Below, piece by piece: positions 43,860-50,889 of a DNA stretch of 50,889 bases. Numbering within the stretch: the first letter of the stretch is position 1; every line of letters begins with the position of its first letter. The position numbers and the translations under genes were made by a program. The stretch comes from Neorhizobium huautlense (lineage in GTDB: Bacteria; Pseudomonadota; Alphaproteobacteria; Rhizobiales; Rhizobiaceae): contig NZ_JAUSRF010000027.1 in NCBI RefSeq assembly GCF_030811685.1, forward strand, positions 1 through 50,889. The letters are read 5' to 3'. The notes below the pieces were generated by a model. That model was not told the DNA's origin, searched no databases, and saw only the letters and a list, made by a program, of their open reading frames with translations.

Positions 43860-46460
43860 ATGAACATCGAAAAATATTCCGAACGCGTGCGCGGTTTCCT
43901 GCAGTCTGCCCAAGGCCAAGCCTTGTCTGATGGCCACCAGCAGTTTGCCCCCGAACATGTGCTGAAAGTGCTGCTCGACGACGATCAGGGCATGGCATCG
44001 GCGCTGATCGAACGCGCCGGCGGCAATGCCAAGGAAGCAAAGATCGCCAATGATGCCGCCCTTGCCAAGCTGCCAAAAGTTTCCGGTGGCGACGGGCAGA
44101 TCTATCTTTCGCAGCCGCTGGCCCGCGTGTTTTCAACTGCCGAAGACGCCGCCAAGAAGGCTGGCGACTCTTTCGTCACCGTTGAGCGCCTGCTTTTGGC
44201 GCTTCTTATCGAAAGTTCTGCCTCGACTGCGGCCAGCCTGAAGAAGGCCGGCCTGACGGCTCAGGGCCTCAATCAGGTCATCAACGAATTGCGAAAAGGC
44301 CGTACCGCCGACAGCGCCAATGCCGAACAGGGTTTTGACGCACTGAAGAAATATGCCCGCGACCTGACCACGGATGCGCGCGAAGGAAAACTCGACCCGG
44401 TGATCGGCCGTGACGACGAAATCCGCCGCACGATCCAGGTCCTGTCGCGCCGCACCAAGAACAACCCGGTCCTGATCGGTGAACCCGGCGTCGGCAAGAC
44501 GGCGATTGCCGAAGGTCTGGCGCTGCGCATCGTTAATGGCGACGTGCCGGAAAGTCTCAAAGACAAGCAGTTGATGGCGCTCGACATGGGCGCGTTGATT
44601 GCCGGCGCAAAATATCGCGGCGAGTTCGAGGAACGTCTGAAAGCCGTGCTCAACGAAGTGCAGGCGGAAAACGGCAATATCATCCTGTTCATTGACGAGA
44701 TGCACACGCTGGTCGGTGCCGGTAAATCCGATGGCGCGATGGATGCCTCCAACCTGCTGAAGCCCGCGCTTGCGCGTGGTGAGCTGCATTGCGTTGGTGC
44801 GACCACGCTCGATGAATACCGCAAGCACGTGGAAAAGGATCCCGCTCTTGCCCGTCGTTTCCAGCCCGTGATGGTGGAAGAACCGACGGTCGAGGACACG
44901 ATCTCGATCCTGCGCGGCCTGAAGGAAAAATACGAGCAGCACCACAAGGTGCGCATCTCGGACTCCGCGCTGGTTGCTGCGGCAACCTTGTCGAACCGCT
45001 ACATCACCGACCGTTTCCTGCCGGACAAGGCCATCGACCTGATGGACGAAGCCGCATCGCGGCTGCGTATGCAGGTGGATTCGAAGCCGGAAGAACTGGA
45101 CGAACTCGACCGCCGCATCATGCAGCTGAAGATCGAGCGCGAAGCCCTGAAGAAGGAAACCGACAGTGCTTCGGCTGACCGGTTGACCCGTCTCGAAACC
45201 GAGGTGACGTCTCTGGAAGAACAGGCGGATGCGCTGACGGCGCGCTGGCAGGCGGAAAAGCAGAAGCTTGGCCTTGCCGCAGACCTGAAAAAGCAGCTCG
45301 ACGATGCCCGCAACGAGTTGGCGATTGCCCAGCGCAAGGCGGAATTCCAGCGTGCCGGCGAACTGACCTATGGCGTCATTCCCGATCTGGAAAAGCGTCT
45401 CGCCGAGGCCGAAGCACAGGATACCACCGCCAATGCCATGGTGCAGGAAGTGGTCGATCCGGATGCGATCGCGCATGTTGTGTCCCGCTGGACCGGCATC
45501 CCGGTCGACAAAATGCTGGAAGGCCAGCGCGAAAAGCTGCTGCGCATGGAAGACGAACTGGCACTGTCGGTCGTCGGCCAGGGTGATGCGGTTCAGGCCG
45601 TATCGCGGGCCGTTCGCCGTTCGCGCGCTGGCCTGCAGGATCCGAACCGGCCGATCGGTTCGTTCATCTTTCTGGGCCCGACCGGTGTCGGCAAGACCGA
45701 GCTGACCAAATCGCTGGCGCGGTTCCTGTTCGACGACGAGACCGCGATGGTGCGGCTCGACATGTCGGAATATATGGAAAAGCATTCCGTCTCGCGGCTT
45801 ATCGGCGCTCCTCCGGGTTATGTCGGTTATGACGAAGGCGGCGCGCTGACCGAGGCGGTGCGGCGCAAACCCTATCAGGTCGTGCTGTTCGACGAGATCG
45901 AAAAGGCGCATCCGGACGTGTTCAACGTTCTTCTGCAGGTGCTGGATGACGGTCGCCTGACGGACGGGCAGGGCCGCACGGTGGACTTCAAGAACACCAT
46001 CATCATCATGACCTCGAACCTCGGTTCCGAGTTTTTGACGCAGATGAAGGATGGCGACGACAGTGACAGCGTGCGCGAACTGGTGATGGCGCAGGTGAAA
46101 GGCCATTTCCGGCCCGAGTTCCTGAACCGTGTCGATGACATCATCCTGTTCCATCGCCTGAAACGCGATGACATGGGTGCGATTGTCGATATCCAGCTGC
46201 AGCGTCTGCTGAAACTTCTGGCCGATCGCAAGATTGAACTGGAACTGGATGACGATGCCCGCATCTGGCTAGCCGACAAGGGGTATGACCCGGTTTATGG
46301 TGCCCGCCCGCTGAAGCGGGTGATCCAGAAATTCGTGCAGGACCCGCTGGCGGAAGACATTCTGGGTGGAAAGATCCCGGATGGTTCGACCGTCAAGGTG
46401 ACATCCGGTTCGGACCGGCTGCTGTTTCGCGTGAAGGGCAGCATGAGCGAAGCGGCGTAA
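43860..46460 (+). CDS. clpB: ATP-dependent disaggregase ClpB
   Basis: 866 residues. An N-terminal substrate domain (about 1-145), AAA1 with Walker A GEPGVGKTA, a coiled-coil middle domain rich in Glu/Lys/Ala (about 400-525, which distinguishes ClpB from ClpA/C), and AAA2 with GPTGVGKTE and the sensor region VYGARPLKRVIQ. It rescues aggregated proteins with DnaK. The start was set at ATG 43860, 8 bases after AGGAGG; ATG 43854 is too close to that site. Heat-shock promoter upstream, terminator downstream. Confidence 0.97.
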   Translation: MNIEKYSERVRGFLQSAQGQALSDGHQQFAPEHVLKVLLDDDQGMASALIERAGGNAKEAKIANDAALAKLPKVSGGDGQIYLSQPLARVFSTAEDAAKKAGDSFVTVERLLLALLIESSASTAASLKKAGLTAQGLNQVINELRKGRTADSANAEQGFDALKKYARDLTTDAREGKLDPVIGRDDEIRRTIQVLSRRTKNNPVLIGEPGVGKTAIAEGLALRIVNGDVPESLKDKQLMALDMGALIAGAKYRGEFEERLKAVLNEVQAENGNIILFIDEMHTLVGAGKSDGAMDASNLLKPALARGELHCVGATTLDEYRKHVEKDPALARRFQPVMVEEPTVEDTISILRGLKEKYEQHHKVRISDSALVAAATLSNRYITDRFLPDKAIDLMDEAASRLRMQVDSKPEELDELDRRIMQLKIEREALKKETDSASADRLTRLETEVTSLEEQADALTARWQAEKQKLGLAADLKKQLDDARNELAIAQRKAEFQRAGELTYGVIPDLEKRLAEAEAQDTTANAMVQEVVDPDAIAHVVSRWTGIPVDKMLEGQREKLLRMEDELALSVVGQGDAVQAVSRAVRRSRAGLQDPNRPIGSFIFLGPTGVGKTELTKSLARFLFDDETAMVRLDMSEYMEKHSVSRLIGAPPGYVGYDEGGALTEAVRRKPYQVVLFDEIEKAHPDVFNVLLQVLDDGRLTDGQGRTVDFKNTIIIMTSNLGSEFLTQMKDGDDSDSVRELVMAQVKGHFRPEFLNRVDDIILFHRLKRDDMGAIVDIQLQRLLKLLADRKIELELDDDARIWLADKGYDPVYGARPLKRVIQKFVQDPLAEDILGGKIPDGSTVKVTSGSDRLLFRVKGSMSEAA

Positions 46461-46492
46461 GGTTGCTGCGAAGTTAGAGTGAATAGAGAAGG

Positions 46493-46521
46493 CCGCGCCG
46501 GGTGACTGGCGCGGTTTTTTT
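46493..46521 (+). terminator. Intrinsic terminator after clpB
   Basis: CCGCGCC (46493-46499), 8-base loop, GGCGCGG (46508-46514), then T7. Confidence 0.92.
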
Positions 46522-46530
46522 GATGATTGG

Positions 46531-46875
46531 TCAGCAAAGCCCGGTCATGTCTTTCAGCCAGATCTGCGCCAGTTTTGGTTCGCCGGGTGTGTTCGCGTGA
46601 TGGCTTGAGCGGACCTCCATCAGCCGTGCATGTGGTGCGAACGGTTCGCTGTAGCCCAGCCGGCTTCGGAGCATCGTGATCTGATCACCAAGATCCAGTA
46701 ATTCCGAGGCGTCGGATGAGGTCAGCCGCTTCTGCATGTGTTTGTTCAATGTAGCGATGGTCGCGTCATTTTGGCCGAAAAGCCCGGACTTTCCGGCTGC
46801 ACAACGCTTGAGCGCATCGAGCAGCAGTTCGATATATTCCTCTTCCAGAGCTTTGAGCTGACGCTGTCTTGTCAT
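46531..46875 (-). CDS. Small hypothetical protein, 114 residues
   Basis: A basic, helical, soluble protein beginning TRQRQLKALEEEYIELLLDAL, with GGGAAG before the ATG. No signal peptide, membrane segment or recognised motif. The predicted N-terminal helix could mediate dimerisation. It is convergent with clpB and is followed on its own strand by no clear terminator. Family not recognised. Confidence 0.65.
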   Translation of the reverse strand: MTRQRQLKALEEEYIELLLDALKRCAAGKSGLFGQNDATIATLNKHMQKRLTSSDASELLDLGDQITMLRSRLGYSEPFAPHARLMEVRSSHHANTPGEPKLAQIWLKDMTGLC

Positions 46876-46948
46876 GAATTACTTCCCCTGATTATCTGCT
46901 ATCTCCAGTTGCCAGGTCACTAAAGGTCGATGGCAGGATTGCCCGCGT

Positions 46949-47536
46949 CTACAATCCGCGACGACCGAAGGCGGGTTTGGCATGGGATTGTGGCTGCCGG
47001 GTCGCGCGAACGGGTGCCGGTTGCGGTGACGCATAATGTGCCTGGGCCGATGTCGAGGGAATGGCACTGTCATCCCACGCGGTCCTGCCATATCGATCAC
47101 CGCCCGGCATATTGTCGAAAGATGGTGGCGGAGCGTTGCGGGAAAAGCTGTCACCCGGCATGAACAGAAGAAACAGGCAATGCAGGAGTTGCACAACGAG
47201 GTTCAGGCCTGAAAACACAAGCTTCATTTCCACGCCCGCTGCCGCCATGCCGGCGAGGTGGGCGACAGTATAAAAAGCCATCAATCCGCCGATGACGGGC
47301 AACGGATTGAGGCCGATATCACGAATTCGTACCGCCTGCATGCTGATCGACATCCAGAGGAAAGGCAGGCCGAAGAAAACGAGTATCGCGAACCCGCCGA
47401 TGCCTGCATCCGCTGCTGCCATTGAAAAGAAAGCAACACCAAGAATGGCACCGGCAATGAGACTGATGAGCATGCCGGCGAAAAAATACTGAAGTCTGTT
47501 CAGGCGTCCGCCGAACATGAATAGACTGTCAATCAT
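46949..47536 (-). CDS. DUF805 family membrane protein
   Basis: 195 residues from ATG 47536. The DUF805 start FMFGGRLNRLQYF is clear, followed by four hydrophobic helices and the conserved AVRIRDIGLNPLPV. A polar Pro/Ser/Arg-rich tail of about 60 residues ends in FGRRGL. These inner-membrane proteins are widespread and of unknown role. The ATG follows AGGGGTTGAGG. The longer frame to 47677 is not conserved. Confidence 0.88.
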   Translation of the reverse strand: MIDSLFMFGGRLNRLQYFFAGMLISLIAGAILGVAFFSMAAADAGIGGFAILVFFGLPFLWMSISMQAVRIRDIGLNPLPVIGGLMAFYTVAHLAGMAAAGVEMKLVFSGLNLVVQLLHCLFLLFMPGDSFSRNAPPPSFDNMPGGDRYGRTAWDDSAIPSTSAQAHYASPQPAPVRATRQPQSHAKPAFGRRGL

Positions 47537-47701
47537 CCTCAACCCCTCAAGCGAATTGAGGCAGATGACATCATACAATCCATTCCGGTTGTTAAACCGG
47601 ATTTCTTCAATTTTAAGTAACGCGGATTTTGTTCTTCGGTTTCGAAGTGGTGATGGCCGTGCAGCCGGTAAACGCATGCGGATCAGCGCGGCAATATCCG
47701 T

Positions 47702-48319
47702 CTACCTGTTCTTCAGCGCCTTCAGCTCCCGTTCCAGCTCGGCAATCCGCCGATCCTTTTGCGCCAGCGCCGCCTCCACGGCAGAAGCCTCGAACATCTG
47801 CGGAATATGCTGCGGACAGTTGACGTCCCAGGCGCTGACGGAAATGACGATCGCCTGTTCGATCCGGGCATTATAGTCCGTTGGCGTCAGACGGGCGATC
47901 AGGTCCGCATCATCCTCGATCACTTCTGCCGTACCCCAGATTTTTATCCGCCGCCGGTGGGCATAATCCATCAGGAATAGCTGGACTCTTCGGTTTTCGG
48001 TCAGGTTGCCTTGCGTCACATATTGCCGGTTTCCGGCAAAATCCGCGAAACCGAGTGTCTTTTCGTCGAGCACTTTCAGAAAACCCGGCGGGCCGCCGCG
48101 ATGCTGGATATAAGGCTGGCCATCGGCACTCGCTGTGGCGAGATAAAAGCTGATGCGGCTTTCGATGAACAGCTTCAGGTTTTCCGGGATTGTTGTCTGC
48201 CAGGAGCCGCCTTCCTCCATATGCGCATAGGCCCGTCTCGACCCTTTTCGCGCCTGGATTGCCTTGACCGCCGGGGTGAAGGCGACGTCGCTGGAATATT
48301 CGGCATCAGCACCGGCCAT
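47702..48319 (-). CDS. Pyridoxamine 5'-phosphate oxidase-like flavin-binding protein
   Basis: 205 residues with the split-barrel FMN-binding fold of the PNPOx-like superfamily. After a helical N-terminus, the strands ISFYLATASADGQPYIQHRGG and the FADFAGNRQYVTQGNL loop match the general-stress/oxidoreductase branch, followed by RIKIWGTAEVI. The C-terminus is a short coiled coil (KDRRIAELERELKALK). It is not the PdxH enzyme proper. The gap to the next gene (48320-48393) contains only a weak hairpin. Confidence 0.85.
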   Translation of the reverse strand: MAGADAEYSSDVAFTPAVKAIQARKGSRRAYAHMEEGGSWQTTIPENLKLFIESRISFYLATASADGQPYIQHRGGPPGFLKVLDEKTLGFADFAGNRQYVTQGNLTENRRVQLFLMDYAHRRRIKIWGTAEVIEDDADLIARLTPTDYNARIEQAIVISVSAWDVNCPQHIPQMFEASAVEAALAQKDRRIAELERELKALKNR

Positions 48320-48393
48320 GTGATATCCCCCGCGGCAAAGGTGCCGCGCGGCGAATTATGCAAAACTGTCGGATTTTTGCAAAGCTCGAAAAA

Positions 48394-50343
48394 TTACCGG
48401 CTGGCGACCTGATCGGCTGGCTGGCCGTTCGGGTTCAGAAGCGCATCGATACGCTTGCGTTCCTGCTCGAACTTGGCGAGCGCCTTGCCATCCAGCGATT
48501 TGCCACCCGGCAGACGCACCTTCAACGGGTCCACCTTGGCGCCATTGACGATCAGTTCGTAATGCAGGTGGGCGCCGGTCGACTGGCCGGTCGAACCGAC
48601 ATATCCGATGACCTGACCCTGCGTCACCCTTGCGCCTTCTCGCACGCCCTTGGCGATGGCGCTCTGGTGATTGTAGGAGGAAACGTAACCGTTGCCGTGG
48701 CGGATGAGCGTCTGGTTGCCGTAACCGCCACTGTCCCAGCCGGCCTTTTCGACGATACCATTGCCGGCGGCGATGATCGGTGTGCCGCGCGGGGCTGCCC
48801 AGTCGGAGCCGGTATGCATGCGCGAATAACCGAGGATCGGGTGACGGCGCATGCCGAAACCGGAGGTGAAACGGCCATTGGGAACCGGGTTGCGCAGCAG
48901 GAACTGACGGATGCTCTTGCCGTCCTGATCGTAATAATCGACCGAATTGTCGTCGGTGTTCAAGAAGCGGTAAAAACGTGTGTTGTTGTCGCCGAAGCGG
49001 GCATTGACATACAGAAGTTCGGAATTGGCGGTCGCCTGGCCACTCTGGTCGGCCACCGAGAAAAACGCCTCGATCGTATCGCTCGGGCGCAATTGCGCCT
49101 GCAGGTCGACATTGCTGGCCAGCAGCTTGACCAGCAGCGAGGTCATGTCGGATGTCATGCCGTAGGAAAGGGCGGCGCGATAGATGCCATCATAAACGCG
49201 TGGCAATTCGCGGCCGGCAATCATCGGCGGGGCTGAATCGTCGAAGGCCGTGTTGACGGCGTCGAGCTTCATCGGCTCCTGGCCTTCGATGAAGCGGCCG
49301 CGATCGTCGAGCGCTATCGTCATCAGGTGGTTGCCGCGCCGGTAAAGACTGGCGCGGACGATCTGCACCATCTCGCCTTCCTGGATCAGACCGATACGTA
49401 GGACCTGGCCCTGCAACAGCTTGTCCGATCCGACATAGGGCGACAGGCTGTCCGCCAGTTCGGCGGCCTGCGCCTTCGGATAACCGACAGCCGTCATGGC
49501 GGCAACGATCGTCTGGTCCTGGCGCACCGGAATGACGTCGTCGGCATAATCACGGGTTTTGGGCGTCACCGGTTCCGGAGCGGAGACGGTCATGTTTTCT
49601 TCAACGACGCGGGCCGAGATCAGATTGCTGGTGTCGAGATGGTCTTCGTCATTGTCGAAACGGCGCGGATCGACATAGGCCAGCCCTGAGACCTGGCTGT
49701 TGCCGGCGGTCAGCAACGACCCGTTGGTACGCACGTTTTCCTCGACCTCGTCGAGCGACATGCCGGGTGCATAGGTATAGCTGCCGCGGGTGGAGGGGAA
49801 GGGAATGGTCTGCAGGCTGACATCGCTGTCGACCTGCGAGCCGTAGATCAGCCCGGTACGGTTGACGGGAGCATCATCGTCATTCTTCTCGCCGGTGGAA
49901 AAGATCGTCAGCGGATTGAAGGACGGATAGTCCTCGGTCGCGACGTGGTTGGCGGCAAGCTGCATCTTCACATGCGAAAACGGCTGGCGGCGAATGATTT
50001 CCTTGGAGCCTTCATGCACCACGGTCGCCACATCCATGACCTTGCGGTCGGTCGGCATGGCAACGATGTTGGCGCCGAGCAGGCGTTTTCCGCGCGTAAC
50101 CCCTTCGCCGTCATGGGCTTCGGGTATGGAGGCATAGGCTTCGGCGGGAATGGCGAGCTGCTGGCGACCGTCAAGCGCCGCAAACAATGCGACCCCCATC
50201 AGGATGGAGGAGGTGATGCCGGTCAGAAACGTGCCGGACAGCCAGCGCACCGAAATCTCGCGACGGTCGGGCGCGCGCCTGCCATCCGCAAGGATGGGGG
50301 CGTCGTTGCCGAGCGATCGGATCATGTTGCGGGGTGTCATCAT
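48394..50343 (-). CDS. Membrane-anchored M23 (LytM-type) metallopeptidase
   Basis: 649 residues. A cytoplasmic N-terminus of about 33 residues precedes one transmembrane helix (about 34-57). A long periplasmic region (60-480) includes a LysM/OapA-like stretch (about 270-335, IPVRQDQTIVAAM). The M23 domain at about 490-600 has the zinc ligands His510 and Asp514 (MHTGSDW) and His594 in GAHLHYEL, plus catalytic-type His559 and His592, so it should be active on peptidoglycan crosslinks. It resembles the RgsM-type hydrolases needed for polar growth in rhizobia; that assignment is tentative. ATGs 50343 and 50340 are adjacent and the ribosome site is weak. Confidence 0.93.
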   Translation of the reverse strand: MMTPRNMIRSLGNDAPILADGRRAPDRREISVRWLSGTFLTGITSSILMGVALFAALDGRQQLAIPAEAYASIPEAHDGEGVTRGKRLLGANIVAMPTDRKVMDVATVVHEGSKEIIRRQPFSHVKMQLAANHVATEDYPSFNPLTIFSTGEKNDDDAPVNRTGLIYGSQVDSDVSLQTIPFPSTRGSYTYAPGMSLDEVEENVRTNGSLLTAGNSQVSGLAYVDPRRFDNDEDHLDTSNLISARVVEENMTVSAPEPVTPKTRDYADDVIPVRQDQTIVAAMTAVGYPKAQAAELADSLSPYVGSDKLLQGQVLRIGLIQEGEMVQIVRASLYRRGNHLMTIALDDRGRFIEGQEPMKLDAVNTAFDDSAPPMIAGRELPRVYDGIYRAALSYGMTSDMTSLLVKLLASNVDLQAQLRPSDTIEAFFSVADQSGQATANSELLYVNARFGDNNTRFYRFLNTDDNSVDYYDQDGKSIRQFLLRNPVPNGRFTSGFGMRRHPILGYSRMHTGSDWAAPRGTPIIAAGNGIVEKAGWDSGGYGNQTLIRHGNGYVSSYNHQSAIAKGVREGARVTQGQVIGYVGSTGQSTGAHLHYELIVNGAKVDPLKVRLPGGKSLDGKALAKFEQERKRIDALLNPNGQPADQVASR

Positions 50344-50466
50344 GCCACGTCTAAACCAATTTCCCGTTGCGAAGCGGGCCCGTCCTGCTTTTGCGCCATT
50401 CTATATGAGGCTGCTTGGCTGCAAGATGTGCCCTTTTCAGGCCTGCGAGTCAAACAACCGCCGGCC

Positions 50467-50499
50467 CTTGCCGGGCAAGCTGATACAGGCTTCCTGTAT
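50467..50499. promoter_or_regulatory. Paired palindromes upstream of the M23 gene
   Basis: CTTGCC-G-GGCAAG (50467-50479) and ATACAGG-CTT-CCTGTAT (50483-50499) lie 4 bases apart, and a TATAAT (50497-50502) overlaps the second. They may be operators for the M23 gene on the minus strand or for an unseen plus-strand transcript. The rest of 50344-50690 shows no gene. Confidence 0.4.
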
Positions 50500-50689
50500 A
50501 ATGGGTATTTCTTCCCCTCTATAGAGAGTGAGGATTGAGCGAAGCATGTCGAATGATGTGCCCCGTTCGGGATGGAGCCTGACCATTAGATTGTGATTTT
50601 GTCGGGGCAGGACGAAGGCAGGACATAGTTTCTTAATCGAGAGATGAAGGTTCGGCCCAAATCCGGCGTTACGGGCCTGGATATTGGCA

Positions 50690-50809
50690 TCAATTTAAAT
50701 GATAAAATGGTGTTTTTAAGAATATATCATTTAATTTCATATACTTGTTCGATTTTTGCATTTTTATGAATTTGGCCTGTTGACGTTTTCGTGGGGCTCG
50801 GCCTATAAC
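50690..50809 (+). promoter_or_regulatory. Strong rRNA-type promoter with AT-rich upstream element
   Basis: TTGACG (50780-50785), 18 bases, TATAAC (50804-50809). The 86 bases before it (50690-50775) are about four-fifths A+T in an otherwise GC-rich region and contain a 10-bp inverted repeat (50695-50704 with 50725-50734), like an UP element. The GC-rich sequence after it (50810-50889) looks like the leader of a ribosomal RNA operon and has no reading frame. The 16S gene itself is not reached. Confidence 0.65.
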
Positions 50810-50889
50810 CCGGTCACTGACGAGGGCGGCGGCGCTGCTGGCGACGAAGTTCTTGTCTCAAAAATCTTTAGAGAATTGGCGGAATGCTG

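Noticed and set aside
44133..46154. 673-codon minus-strand frame opposite clpB
   Set aside because: An antisense shadow of ClpB; no ribosome site or recognisable protein family.
50810..50889. Start of a 16S rRNA gene
   Set aside because: No recognisable 16S 5' end appears before the window stops; only the promoter and leader are claimed.

Overview
The window looks like chromosomal DNA of an alphaproteobacterium of the family Rhizobiaceae (Agrobacterium/Rhizobium-like). This rests on high GC, GC-rich third codon positions, and gene groups typical of that family: a rha ABC-transport catabolic cluster with a fused RhaD, secA beside a parvulin and argJ, lysC-ptsP-prfA-prmC-DUF4167, and ubiG near lysC. 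The genus cannot be fixed by reading alone.

Left (1-11.1 kb): the tail of an IS630-type transposase lies at the edge. A complete L-rhamnose catabolic locus follows. rhaD-rhaI run leftward and rhaR-rhaS-rhaT-rhaP-rhaQ-rhaU-rhaK run rightward from a shared control region that carries concentric palindromes. The last five genes are tightly packed. The ABC importer brings rhamnose in. RhaU, RhaI and RhaK make L-rhamnulose-1-phosphate, and RhaD cleaves it and oxidises the lactaldehyde.

Centre-left (11.1-22 kb): a secreted glycine-rich 14-residue repeat protein; a leftward GNAT-flippase pair likely tied to surface polysaccharide; secA; a periplasmic parvulin; argJ with a GNAT and a Nudix hydrolase; then a lone Flp-type pilin behind a small membrane protein.

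Centre (22-35.6 kb): a methyltransferase, comF, glutaredoxin, a Nit-type amidase, DUF1178, a ParDE-like toxin-antitoxin pair, ubiG, a secreted SH3 protein with an Arg/Asp/Pro-rich tail, then lysC, ptsP, prfA, prmC and DUF4167. A long perfect inverted repeat occurs twice in the window (between rhaI and rhaD, and before prfA).

Right (35.6-50.9 kb): an unrecognised 444-residue protein, class I fructose-1,6-bisphosphatase, DUF1963, a B12-binding radical SAM protein convergent with a tandem alpha/beta-hydrolase protein, clpB with a likely heat-shock promoter, small hypothetical and membrane genes, a PNPOx-like protein and an anchored M23 peptidase. The last 200 bases look like a ribosomal-RNA-type promoter with an AT-rich upstream element; no 16S sequence is reached.

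Most of the window is conserved core or sugar-catabolic DNA. I see no CRISPR array, prophage or clear defence island. The least explained items are the concentric rha operator, the dispersed palindromes, the radical SAM / tandem-hydrolase pair, the glycine-rich repeat protein, the orphan pilin and the 444-residue protein.
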